DNA of 64,000 nucleotides from Paenibacillus polysaccharolyticus. Its GTDB lineage: Bacteria > Bacillota > Bacilli > Paenibacillales > Paenibacillaceae. The stretch lies in NCBI RefSeq assembly GCF_900102085.1, contig NZ_FMVM01000006.1:135258-199257 (forward strand), written 5' to 3'. Position 1 is the stretch's first letter; each line of letters starts with the position of its first letter. Shown here one piece after another: positions 43,526-51,309 of the stretch. The position numbers and the translations under genes were made by a program. The notes beneath the pieces were generated by a model. That model was not told where the DNA came from, did no database searches, and saw only the letters and a program-made list of their open reading frames with translations.

Positions 43526-44079
43526 AGCCGTCCATCCAGAACCTTTAAGATGAATTCGGTTTTGGCAGCGGTATACGATTCTCTGTCGTCTTTATTCTCA
43601 TCTGCAAGCTTGATTTTCAGTTCGGCGTAGGCCTTCACCAAATCCGGCCGAGATCTCATTGCATTCCGAAACCGGATCTGTCGCTCCCAACGTTCCTCAT
43701 CTGGACGCATGAGATGCAGATGCACAGCTCGTTTCCCATCTTTAACTTTGACCCAGAATCGTCTGTATTCCCGGCCATCCAGTTCGGGCGGAACGTAGTT
43801 CCAGCCTACAGGGTTCAACTGCTCGGCAATGCGTTCCATGTCATCCCAGGACTGCACCTCCCCCATCAGATCAATAATTGGCTTGGCAGATAAACCAGGA
43901 ATAGACGTACTTCCAATATGTTCAAATGTATGTATATCCAGGTGCTTCAAAAGTTCTCTTAACTGCTTAATTTCAAGCTCAGCCTGCGCACTCCAAGCGG
44001 GGTTAGCTTCTACAACTTCTACAGGTTCCGTGGCCCATGCAGGCCAATTCTCCGGGTTCATCTGATCGGTCATTTCCAT
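43522..44079 (-). CDS. GrpB family protein (UPF0157)
   Basis: 185 residues from ATG 44079, behind GAGGAG at five bases; the longer frame to 44151 lacks a site. A nucleotidyltransferase-like fold: HIGSTSIPGLSAKPIIDLM is the diagnostic motif, followed by HLHLMRPDEERWERQIRFRNAMR. Members often act in dephospho-CoA-linked or tRNA-related fusions; the role of stand-alone copies is unknown. First gene of the ten-gene leftward run. Confidence 0.87.
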   Translation of the reverse strand: MEMTDQMNPENWPAWATEPVEVVEANPAWSAQAELEIKQLRELLKHLDIHTFEHIGSTSIPGLSAKPIIDLMGEVQSWDDMERIAEQLNPVGWNYVPPELDGREYRRFWVKVKDGKRAVHLHLMRPDEERWERQIRFRNAMRSRPDLVKAYAELKIKLADENKDDRESYTAAKTEFILKVLDGRL

Positions 44080-44196
44080 AATCACTCCTCGAAGCTCGAT
44101 TCTATGTTCAAAAAAGGAGACGCATAAGTACGCCTCCCTCATAGTATACATGGATTCAATTCGATCTGATCAACACTTATATGGAAAAAGGGAACA

Positions 44197-45336
44197 TTAT
44201 TTTACCGTCACAGGTATCGTCACTTTTTTATTGCCCCACTTCGCGGTGATGCTTGTTTTACCTTTAGCTAGCGCAACAATTCTGCCATTCGCTACCGTGG
44301 CGACATTCGGCTTGGAGCTGCTCCACACCGCACTTCCTGTCACCATCAACGTTTTCCCTGTATCATACTGAGCCATTACCCCTAGAGCCGAGCTGGACTG
44401 CGGAGACAAAACCAAACTCTTCTGACCCATAATCAGCTTCTGGAGGGTAGGTACTACGTTGACTTGTACAGTAACGGTCTGACCCTGATACGTACCAGTC
44501 AAGGTGGCTTGTCCTTCGTTCATCCCTTTGACCGTACCATTTTTCACCGCAGCCACGCCGGGATTGGATGACGTCCACACAACAGATTTGGATAGGTTTA
44601 CTGTTTTGCCACTGGAGTACGTCCCCATCACTTTAAGCGGGGTAGATTTTTTGATCGTTAACTGGATTGTTGCAGGCTTAACCTCTATCTTGCTAATGGT
44701 GTCTGTCACCGTTATCGGTACCTTAACGAGGGTCGATCCGTACTTCCCTTGCAGTATCACTTTACCAGGAGTGACGCCTTTGATCTTTCCGTTCTCAATC
44801 ACAGCCAGGTTACTGGACACCGTCCATACAATATCGGATGTGACCTCCTCTTCCTTGCCATTAGCACGCGTAATGCTGACTTTCGGAAGCGTGCCTTCGT
44901 TTCCTTTTACAAACGTATACGCATTAGGTGAAGCCTTGATGCTTTTGATTTTATCCTGCACCTGAACAACCACCTGTGCTTTAACCCCGCTCACTTGAGC
45001 AACAATCGTGGCCTCGCCTGCAGCGATCGCTTTGGCTTTACCTTTTGTGATTGTCACCACAGCAGTATTGCTAGTGGACCAGGTTACTCCCCCGGTAACA
45101 TCCTGTTTATGGTCCGCGCCTTCCACCGTCGCCAGCACCTGATAGGATGTAGTCTCCCCAACATTCATCTTCTGCGGACTGCTACCTGAAATCTCAATGG
45201 AGATAACATCACCTGACGCTGCCCAAACTGACGTAGGCACGACAACCGTAAGTGCGATAATTAGAGCAAGCATACCTCGTAACGACCATTTGATTCGACT
45301 CTTGTCCATGTCCAGTCTCATTCTCCCATCATCCAA
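44197..45336 (-). CDS. Secreted protein with four bacterial Ig-like (BIG2) repeats
   Basis: About 370-379 residues. A signal peptide (KWSLRGMLALIIALTVVVP, cleavage near VWA|ASG) is followed by four BIG2 domains of ~80-85 residues, each ending in a block such as VTWSTSNTAVVTITKGKAKAI, IVWTVSSNLAVIENGKIKGV, VVWTSSNPGVAAVKNGTVKGM or AVWSSSKPNVATVANGRIVAL. No enzyme or anchor domain; likely a wall or matrix adhesin or structural protein. The start is uncertain between TTG 45336, ATG 45321 and ATG 45309; none has an ideal ribosome binding site. Confidence 0.85.
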   Translation of the reverse strand: MDDGRMRLDMDKSRIKWSLRGMLALIIALTVVVPTSVWAASGDVISIEISGSSPQKMNVGETTSYQVLATVEGADHKQDVTGGVTWSTSNTAVVTITKGKAKAIAAGEATIVAQVSGVKAQVVVQVQDKIKSIKASPNAYTFVKGNEGTLPKVSITRANGKEEEVTSDIVWTVSSNLAVIENGKIKGVTPGKVILQGKYGSTLVKVPITVTDTISKIEVKPATIQLTIKKSTPLKVMGTYSSGKTVNLSKSVVWTSSNPGVAAVKNGTVKGMNEGQATLTGTYQGQTVTVQVNVVPTLQKLIMGQKSLVLSPQSSSALGVMAQYDTGKTLMVTGSAVWSSSKPNVATVANGRIVALAKGKTSITAKWGNKKVTIPVTVK

Positions 45337-45457
45337 CCGTTTAATTTATTTTTCGCCTAATATTTTACTATCTACTATACTTTATATCGGACATTGGATG
45401 GTTAAAGTTAAATGACAAAGTGCAAGGACAGGTAGAACCATTTTATGATTTTCATTG

Positions 45458-45463
45458 TATAAT
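45458..45463 (+). promoter_or_regulatory. -10 element upstream of the nucleotidyltransferase island
   Basis: TATAAT at 45458-45463 in an AT-rich tract, 50 bp before the first start codon. The -35 at the right distance (AGAACC/GAACCA) is poor. Confidence 0.5.
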
Positions 45464-45513
45464 ATATATAAGCGATGAAATACTGTTCTAATAACAAGTG
45501 AGGTGAAGCATGT

Positions 45514-45717
45514 ATGATCGAAAAGAATCTGCTGGACGTGGTCGCTGTCACCAATAATCGCAAACGCATGAGAACCATTTCCACTTCAACATCTACGAAG
45601 GTACGCTCAGAAGATGAGATGGTCTTACTAATGAGAACGGCCCGCAATCGTTTTGAAAAGGCACTCAAATCCGGAAAGATCGAAATTATTAACGAGCGTG
45701 AATGGAAGCTGCGTTAA
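45514..45717 (+). CDS. Small basic protein upstream of a nucleotidyltransferase, possible partner
   Basis: 67 residues, highly charged, with two helical halves (IEKNLLDVVAVTNNRKR and DEMVLLMRTARNRFEKALKSG) and no membrane segment. GAGGTGA lies 9-10 bases before the ATG. Only 15 bp separate it from the nucleotidyltransferase gene, and both share one promoter and the terminator at 46346. A small protein before a toxin-like nucleotidyltransferase suggests an antitoxin, but no known antitoxin domain is recognised. Confidence 0.7.
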   Translation: MIEKNLLDVVAVTNNRKRMRTISTSTSTKVRSEDEMVLLMRTARNRFEKALKSGKIEIINEREWKLR

Positions 45718-45732
45718 GAATACAGGTGAACT

Positions 45733-46350
45733 ATGGAGCGTATAAAAACACCAGAAATTCAGAAAAAAATTCAATGGGCTAAAGAAAAGCTTATTGAACT
45801 TGCAGGCGATGTATCCAGAAGAGAACTTAAAGAATTCTATGTCATGGGGATCATAACTCCTATACTTGATGAACTAGATGCAGATCCAGCAATCATTGTT
45901 GGTGGACATGCCGTTGAACTATATACATCTGGAAGCTATAAGACAGCTGATGTTGATCTTGTAATGATCCGAGATGATTTAGCACGAGCTCTATTTGATG
46001 AACTAGGTTTCGTCCGAGAAGGAAGGCATTACTATGTATCTGAGATGGATATACCAATTGAAATCCCTTCGGATACACTTGAGGGTTCGAAAGAAAAAAT
46101 AATCAAATTAAACACACCAGAAGGTTATTGTTATGTGATTGGAATAGATGATCTTATCCTAGATCGATTAAGAGCAGCCGAGTTCTGGTCTGATGCCCGT
46201 AGCCTGGAATGGGCTCGTTACCTCATGTATAGCCAATTCGATAACATTGACCTGACATATATAAGGAACACGGTAAACATAGAAAATATCAAATTGGCAT
46301 CCCGGTTTGAAAAAGAATATCAATGGGTTATTGATCATATGTTTGAATAA
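45733..46350 (+). CDS. Nucleotidyltransferase-fold protein (DUF6036/AbiEii-like)
   Basis: 205 residues. The motif IIVGGHAVELYTSGSYKTAD followed by VDLV is the GG...DxD pattern of MNT-type nucleotidyltransferases; YCYVIGIDDLILDRLRAAEFW resembles the later helix of AbiEii/DUF6036 proteins, in which nucleotidyltransferases act as toxins or tRNA-modifying enzymes. Visibly AT-richer codons than the genes on both sides suggest acquisition by transfer. With the small gene upstream it forms a compact two-gene unit between terminators. Function inferred, not shown; a house-keeping nucleotidyltransferase is possible. Confidence 0.8.
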   Translation: MERIKTPEIQKKIQWAKEKLIELAGDVSRRELKEFYVMGIITPILDELDADPAIIVGGHAVELYTSGSYKTADVDLVMIRDDLARALFDELGFVREGRHYYVSEMDIPIEIPSDTLEGSKEKIIKLNTPEGYCYVIGIDDLILDRLRAAEFWSDARSLEWARYLMYSQFDNIDLTYIRNTVNIENIKLASRFEKEYQWVIDHMFE

Positions 46351-46386
46351 AGAGGAACCCGATAAGGGCTCCTCTTTATTTGCTTC
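46346..46386. terminator. Terminator between the nucleotidyltransferase and serS
   Basis: AATAAAGAGGA (46346-46356) / TCCTCTTTATT (46370-46380), inner CCC/GGG, T-rich on both strands. It overlaps the nucleotidyltransferase stop codon and ends convergent transcription. Confidence 0.8.
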
Positions 46387-46421
46387 TTTCATCTCATTAA
46401 GTTGAAACTACTGTATTTCTT

Positions 46422-47720
46422 CTATCCACCCTGCTCATGCTCTGGCAAAATCAAGCGTTCGGCCCCGCCCATATATGGACGCAAAGCTGCCGGAATATAA
46501 ATGCTACCATCTGCCTGCTGATGGTTTTCCAGCAGTGGGATCAAAATGCGCGGCGAAGCTACGGCAGTATTGTTGAGCGTATGGCAGTAGACCAACTTGC
46601 CCTCCTCATCACGGCAGCGAATGTTCGAACGCCGAGCCTGAAAATCATGCAAATTCGACGAAGAATGAGTTTCCCCATATGCTTCGCGGCTTGGCATCCA
46701 TGTTTCGATGTCATACTGTTTGTACGTTTTCTGCGACATATCTCCCGTACATACCGCCACTACACGATAGGGCAATTCAAGCCGTTGCAGCAATTCCTCT
46801 GCATGTCCCGTAATTTCCTGTAGCATCCGTTCTGATTCGGCCGCATCCGGCGCACACAGGATGACCTGTTCTACTTTGGCAAATTGGTGTACACGGTATA
46901 AGCCCCGCACATCCCGTCCTCCCGAGCCTACTTCACTGCGGAAACACGTCGACACTGCGGCCAGCTTCACGGGCTCTTTCACATCAATCACTTCATCCGC
47001 ATAATACGAAACCAGCGGCACTTCCGATGTGCCGACCAGCCATTTGTTCTCTCCTTGCAATTCATATACCTGATCCCGGCCTGTCGGGAAAAATCCGGTG
47101 TTTACCAGTGTATCCTCCCTGACCATGAGCGGAACCTCCAGCGGGGTGAATCCCTTCTTCAGCAACAGGTCCAGTGCAAGTTGCTGTACCGCCCGGTGTA
47201 ACAACAGACCTGCCCCCTTCAATACATAGCTTCGCGTTCCACCGATCTTCACACCCCGCGGAATGTCGATCAGTTCGTGCATCTCTCCCAGCTCGACATG
47301 ATCTCTGGCCTCGTAGTCAAACACAGGTAGCTCTCCCACTCGCCGTAGCTCTACATTATCTTCATCCGACAAGCCCACAGGCGTATCTGGCGACACGATA
47401 TTAGGCACCAGCCATTGCAGTCTGGTCACTTCCTCCTGGATTACCGCCAGCTTGGCTTCCTCTTGCTCCAGCTGTTCATTCAATTGTTTAACCTGTGCCC
47501 GCATCTTCTCCGCTTGCTCACGCTCACCCGACTGCATAAGCTTCCCGATCTCAGCCGATAGTGTATTACGCTGACGACGCGCTTCTTCTGTTTGCTGCAA
47601 AAGCACTTTGCGCTCGTCATCCCGCTGTATTAACGCAGCGATATTAACCTTGATCTTCTTCCCGTCTGCTGCCGCCTGAACCTCTTCTGCATGTGCCCGA
47701 ACCCATTTCATGTCTAACAT
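46422..47720 (-). CDS. serS: Serine--tRNA ligase (divergent form)
   Basis: About 432 residues. The N-terminal coiled coil (residues ~30-105) binds the long tRNA-Ser arm; the class II core follows with motif 2 (FRSEVGSGGRDVRGLYRVHQFAKVE) and motif 3 (PRILIPLLENHQQADGSI) holding the invariant arginine. Compared with the usual bacillar enzyme, motif 3 reads LNNTAVASPRILIPLLEN instead of LNGSGLAVGRT..., and the preceding part reads ETHSSSNLHDFQARRSNIR. I take this as a second SerRS lineage. ATG 47720 is nine bases after AAAGGAG; a T-box leader lies upstream. Confidence 0.92.
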   Translation of the reverse strand: MLDMKWVRAHAEEVQAAADGKKIKVNIAALIQRDDERKVLLQQTEEARRQRNTLSAEIGKLMQSGEREQAEKMRAQVKQLNEQLEQEEAKLAVIQEEVTRLQWLVPNIVSPDTPVGLSDEDNVELRRVGELPVFDYEARDHVELGEMHELIDIPRGVKIGGTRSYVLKGAGLLLHRAVQQLALDLLLKKGFTPLEVPLMVREDTLVNTGFFPTGRDQVYELQGENKWLVGTSEVPLVSYYADEVIDVKEPVKLAAVSTCFRSEVGSGGRDVRGLYRVHQFAKVEQVILCAPDAAESERMLQEITGHAEELLQRLELPYRVVAVCTGDMSQKTYKQYDIETWMPSREAYGETHSSSNLHDFQARRSNIRCRDEEGKLVYCHTLNNTAVASPRILIPLLENHQQADGSIYIPAALRPYMGGAERLILPEHEQGG

Positions 47721-47740
47721 GGTCACCGTCTCCTTTGGCT

Positions 47741-47965
47741 AAAAAAATACAAAGAGCGCCCTCATCCCTTGGGACGAGGAGCGCTCTGCTCGCGGTGCCA
47801 CCCAACTTGCCAAATCAGTTCAAATCTCCTGATTCAGCCTCTTGGTCCGCGATAACGGGCGGTTCCGGTTAACTTGGGATAGTTTCAATTCGCTCCCTGG
47901 CGAAAACGCCTCTGAGTTGGATTCTCTTCAACGGCATGATCCGATCTGTAATTGTGTTTCTCAGT
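47741..47965 (-). promoter_or_regulatory. T-box riboswitch leader of serS
   Basis: On the minus strand the T-box sequence TTGGGTGGCACCGCGAG (around 47790-47806) is followed by terminator AGAGCGC...GCGCTCT (47753-47787) and a seven-T run. The 5' part (47965-47830) can form stem I and stem III but I could not fix the specifier codon. Uncharged tRNA-Ser should pair with the antiterminator and allow serS transcription. Confidence 0.92.
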
Positions 47966-48075
47966 ATATACGAAGACAGAACAACATTGCAACTCATATA
48001 TGCCCGTTTACGTATCTTTCCAAAGCTGGATCAAGTACAATTGAAATAACTTCTAAAACACCAAGGGGTGAATTT

Positions 48076-48285
48076 ATGTTTTTCTTCATCATCTTTCTGT
48101 TGATTAGTTTATTCGGACTCGTCTTTGGAATCAGAGCCCTGCTCATACCGAATTCCTGGCCTTTCAACCGGAATAAAGGCGAGTTAATACTTTCCGACAT
48201 CATACGTATTAAATTCAGAGGTATTTTCCTTCTTGCAATTAGTATCGTCATGGCTTTAGCTTCCATTAAACAATTAGTCGAGTAA
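48076..48285 (+). CDS. Small membrane protein, unknown
   Basis: 69 residues with two hydrophobic helices (MFFFIIFLLISLFGLVFGIRA at the start, GIFLLAISIVMALASI near the end) joined by a polar loop. ATG 48076 follows AAGGGGTG by six bases; the frame upstream is open but reads into the serS T-box region. No family recognised. Confidence 0.6.
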   Translation: MFFFIIFLLISLFGLVFGIRALLIPNSWPFNRNKGELILSDIIRIKFRGIFLLAISIVMALASIKQLVE

Positions 48286-48365
48286 CCGTTTTTCAAATAT
48301 ATGAGTTGTCCTATATAACAGTTCAGACTATGGTAAATTAAGCTGTCGAGGGGAGAAGATATTGC

Positions 48366-48545
48366 ATGAATATGGACCCAAACCATCTGAATTCATCCGA
48401 GGGCGAAGCCGCCAAACAAAGAGCAGATGAACTTGCCCGCCAAGCCCAGCGAGGTTCATGGTTGAGCGGAGTTTTCACTACGATCATTATTGCCGCTGTG
48501 GTTATTGGTATTTTGTTTTGGATCGCTTACGCTAGAACTTCTTAA
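48366..48545 (+). CDS. Small single-pass membrane protein, unknown
   Basis: 59 codons: a charged N-terminal half with a helix rich in Ala, Glu and Lys (SEGEAAKQRADELARQAQRG) and one membrane helix (SGVFTTIIIAAVVIGILFW). GGGAG precedes the ATG by about 12 bases. It lies 80 bp after the previous small membrane protein in the same direction. No family recognised. Confidence 0.6.
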   Translation: MNMDPNHLNSSEGEAAKQRADELARQAQRGSWLSGVFTTIIIAAVVIGILFWIAYARTS

Positions 48546-48599
48546 ACCACAGGATTGCCCAGGAAATACTTTTGTTATGATGGATAACGATACGATGAT

Positions 48600-49085
48600 T
48601 TAAACCGACGCAACGGCTGCTGGTCCCTTGAACAACTTGCCAAATACATAACGCACTAGCGGCCCAAGTACAATCAACTGATAAGGCAATGCCAGACCGA
48701 AGTTACGTACAATCGTATGAAGATACGCATTGATTACGGAATCTCCTTCTAGCTGACGTGCAGTATAGGCTGTAATGATGCCATATAAAGACATCAGCAA
48801 AACCATGCCGATTACCATTAAAAAGGACATCGTAACTACACCTTTAATTTTACTCGACCTCGCAAATGAGAAGGAAAATGTGATTTTTCTAGCTATCGGT
48901 CCCACGATGAACGACTCCACCAAAAAGGCGATGGCAAAACAGATCACAAATTGGAGCAATAGCTGCGGCACGGACATCTGACTTAACATCCCCGTATGCC
49001 ATAGATTGAAGGTCATCATCACTACGACCATTCCTGTACACATCATAAGTCCAAAAATCACTTGTTGTTTCTTGCTTACTGGCAA
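48600..49085 (-). CDS. DUF2798 family membrane protein
   Basis: About 160 residues with four predicted membrane helices in two similar halves (KKQQVIFGLMMCTGMVVVMM and KIKGVVTMSFLMVIGMVLLM), as in DUF2798. I prefer the TTG at 49085, nine bases after AAAGG, which gives the family-like beginning PVSKKQQ; ATG 49094 is adjacent to that site. Function unknown. Divergent from the thiamine operon. Confidence 0.78.
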   Translation of the reverse strand: MPVSKKQQVIFGLMMCTGMVVVMMTFNLWHTGMLSQMSVPQLLLQFVICFAIAFLVESFIVGPIARKITFSFSFARSSKIKGVVTMSFLMVIGMVLLMSLYGIITAYTARQLEGDSVINAYLHTIVRNFGLALPYQLIVLGPLVRYVFGKLFKGPAAVASV

Positions 49086-49232
49086 TACACTCATCCTTTC
49101 TGTAACTTGGATCATTATAGACAATCGGACTACCCTCACATAAGTGAACATTCTGTGAACGATTTACCGACTAGACACACTCCCGTCACTGGCCTATAAT
49201 TACACCTAGTAATGCCCGTAACTTCATAGTTT

Positions 49233-49325
49233 CCCAGGGGAGTCGGAATTGGCCGGCTGAGAGTGTATCCCATCAAGATACTAACCCTTAGACCTGATCT
49301 GGATCATGCCAGCGTAGGAATCGGA
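49233..49325 (+). promoter_or_regulatory. TPP riboswitch (THI element) of the thiamine-precursor uptake operon
   Basis: Diagnostic blocks in order: AGGGGAGTCGG, GGCTGAGAG, ACCCTTAGACCTGATCTGGA, and ATGCCAGCGTAGGAA. The closing stem pairs the first and last blocks. A terminator follows at 49379-49407, so thiamine pyrophosphate should switch the operon off by premature termination. Confidence 0.95.
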
Positions 49326-49378
49326 GTATATTGCAACGGCACAGCTATAAGCTGAACGCCACTCTCTCACGCCTGCAC

Positions 49379-49407
49379 GCGTCCCGGATTACGGGGCGCT
49401 TTTTTTG
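49379..49407 (+). terminator. Terminator of the TPP riboswitch
   Basis: GCGTCCCG (49379-49386) / CGGGGCGC (49392-49399), with one G-U pair and a T7 run. It lies 150 bp before thiY. Confidence 0.85.
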
Positions 49408-49554
49408 TTTTCTTTTGACAAGCAGAAACAGAAAAATGACGTTATTCGGATAACCCGCACGTATAAATCCGTCGATTTATGCAAAGGGATTGGATATGAA
49501 GCCAAGGAGTACCCCCGTGCCATCTGGCCGGACATACCGAAGGAGAGAAACACG

Positions 49555-50595
49555 ATGAAATGGCGTAAAACGATGGGAATGTTACTCATGTGTGTGCTAC
49601 TCGTTACCGTAGCTGCATGTGGTGGCAAAGAAGCCGCTCCAACAGAGCAGCAAGGTGCAACAGGCTCGGAGCAAACCAATAAGGATGGCAACACTGCACT
49701 GAAAGATGTGAAGGTCGTGCTCGACTGGACTCCAAATACGAATCATACCGGTCTGTATGCAGCGGTGGACCAAGGTTTTTATAAAGCAGCAGGTTTAAAC
49801 GTGGAGATTGTACAGCCGGGAGCCGGCGGTGCGGATACGATGGTTGCCTCGGGTGAGGTGCCGTTTGGCGTCAGTTACCAGGAAAGTGTCACTCAGGCAC
49901 GTACGCAGGATGTTCCCCTTGTGTCGATTGCCGCAGTTATTCAGCATAATACATCCGGTTTTGCCGCTCCAGTGGATCGTAAGATCAAATCACCCAAAGA
50001 CTTTGAAGGTAAAACTTACGGCGGCTGGGGTTCCCCGGTGGAAGAAGCAGTGATGCAATCCATTATGGAGGGCGAAGGTGCTGACGTATCCAAAGTCAAA
50101 AAGATTAACATGGGCGATGCCGACTTCTTCACAGCTGTGAAACGGGACATCGACTTTGCGTGGATTTTCTATGCCTGGACAGGAATTGAGGCTGAATTAC
50201 GCGGGGAACCGATTGACATGTTATATGTGAAGGATTATGCCAAAGCGCTGGACTATTACACTCCTGTACTCGTGACCAATGAACAGACGATTCAGAAAGA
50301 CCCTGAACTGGTGAAGGCTTTCCTAAAGGCCACTTCTGAAGGATATCAATATGCGATTGATCACCCTGAAGAAGCAGCGAACATTTTGATCAAAGCTGTT
50401 CCCGACCTGGACAAAGAATTAGTACTCGCAAGCCAAAAGTGGCTCAGCCCGAAATACAAAGATGATGCCCCGCGCTGGGGTGAACAAAAGGAAGAGGTAT
50501 GGAAGAACTACACCGACTGGATGTTCAGCAAGAAATTACTGGATAAAGAGATTGATGTAACGAAGGCTTACACCAATGATTTTTTACCACAGTAG
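49555..50595 (+). CDS. thiY: Thiamine-pyrimidine precursor binding lipoprotein (ThiY-like, NMT1 family)
   Basis: 346 residues from ATG 49555, seven bases after GAAGGAGAG. Lipoprotein signal with lipobox VAAC (C at ~22), then an NMT1/THI5-type binding domain: KVVLDWTPNTNHTGLYAAVDQGFYKAAGLNVEIVQPG and FGVSYQESVTQARTQDVPLVSIAAVIQHN. ThiY proteins capture formylaminopyrimidine or HMP for the ThiXYZ importer. The TPP riboswitch upstream and the permease/ATPase genes downstream support this. It is separated from them by the repeat cluster at 50604-50980. Confidence 0.9.
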   Translation: MKWRKTMGMLLMCVLLVTVAACGGKEAAPTEQQGATGSEQTNKDGNTALKDVKVVLDWTPNTNHTGLYAAVDQGFYKAAGLNVEIVQPGAGGADTMVASGEVPFGVSYQESVTQARTQDVPLVSIAAVIQHNTSGFAAPVDRKIKSPKDFEGKTYGGWGSPVEEAVMQSIMEGEGADVSKVKKINMGDADFFTAVKRDIDFAWIFYAWTGIEAELRGEPIDMLYVKDYAKALDYYTPVLVTNEQTIQKDPELVKAFLKATSEGYQYAIDHPEEAANILIKAVPDLDKELVLASQKWLSPKYKDDAPRWGEQKEEVWKNYTDWMFSKKLLDKEIDVTKAYTNDFLPQ

Positions 50596-50603
50596 TATTA
50601 AAT

Positions 50604-50980
50604 CTAAATGTAACCATGAACTTTGATATTTACACGTTTTGAACGAAGAGGACAGGAGAAAACTAGAGCGAAGCGATCGCTTATAAGGCTCGCCGAGTTT
50701 CCCCCTTCTACATCAATTGAACTACTCATTTACACATTAACGGAGAGGACAGAAAAAACCTGAAAAAGCGGAGCGGTCGCCTTTATCACCGGATTTTCCC
50801 CTTTGGAAAAGGGAATCAAAAAAATCTGGGGATAACAGCGATTGGAAGGTTATTCTGTCATCGAAGTGTATGTGTAAACCATCTTTAGTTGAATTTATTT
50901 AGAATTTTTCAAAGAAACTGGGGATAACAGTGATCGAAAAGTTGTTCTGGAACCGGAGTGGCACGTGTAACGATATACTT
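50604..50980. repeat. Older copy of the interspersed element, split by insertion of a newer copy
   Basis: Left remnant 50604-50707 (TTTACACG, AGAGGACAGGAG, AGAGCGAAGCGATCGC, GAGTTTCCCCC) and right remnant 50903-50980 (CTGGGGATAACAGTGATCG, GTTCTGGAACCGGAGTGGCA, GTGTAACGATATAC) match the two halves of the full element in order and in the same orientation. Joined, they give about 182 bp, close to the full length of 195. Confidence 0.75.
50708..50902 (-). mobile_element. Full 195-bp MITE-like element (copy D), nested in an older copy
   Basis: Left end CTACATCAATTGAACTA (from 50708), right end TAGTTGAATTTATTTAG (to 50902), subterminal TTTACAC and GTGTAAA, then AACGGAGAGGACAGAAAAAA, AAAGCGGAGCGGTCGCCTTT, a central hairpin and CTGGGGATAACAGCGATTGG. 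This is the reverse complement of the element at 60522-60716 with the same length. No open frame. It lies between thiY and the thiamine-binding protein gene. Confidence 0.8.
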
Positions 50981-51018
50981 TTCATTTTACCCACACACGA
51001 AAGGAGCATTAATCTCTC

Positions 51019-51309
51019 ATGGCAAGTACATTACTCAGTATTCAGGTTATTCCCAAAACACCGAACGGCGAGAACTCTTATCCATACGTAGACCGTGCCA
51101 TCGAAGTGATTCAGCAATCCGGCCTGAAATATCAGGTCAATGCGCTAGATACCACCATGGAAGGCGAACTGGATGAACTGCTGGAGGTTGTTCGCAAAAT
51201 GCACGAGGTGCTTGTGGAAGCCGGTAGTCCAAGTATCATCTCCCAGATCAAAATCGCACATAGCCCGGACGGATTCAGCATGGATACACTGACGGAGAAA
51301 TATCGCTAA
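51019..51309 (+). CDS. Thiamine-binding protein, MTH1187/YqgV family
   Basis: 96 residues of ferredoxin-like fold: LLSIQVIPKTPNGENSYPYVDRAIEVIQQSGLKYQVNALDTTMEGELDELLEVVRKMHE matches MTH1187/YkoF-type proteins that bind thiamine or its pyrimidine. Its stop overlaps the permease ATG by one base (TAATG). Membership in the THI-box operon suggests a soluble chaperone or sensor for the imported precursor. Confidence 0.88.
   Translation: MASTLLSIQVIPKTPNGENSYPYVDRAIEVIQQSGLKYQVNALDTTMEGELDELLEVVRKMHEVLVEAGSPSIISQIKIAHSPDGFSMDTLTEKYR

Noticed and set aside
43522..44151. Longer GrpB start at 44151
   Set aside because: The extra 24 residues have no ribosome site, while ATG 44079 has GAGGAG.
50700..50910. 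Target-site duplication around the nested element
   Set aside because: Only TA-type similarity at the ends is visible, too short in AT-rich sequence to claim a duplication.
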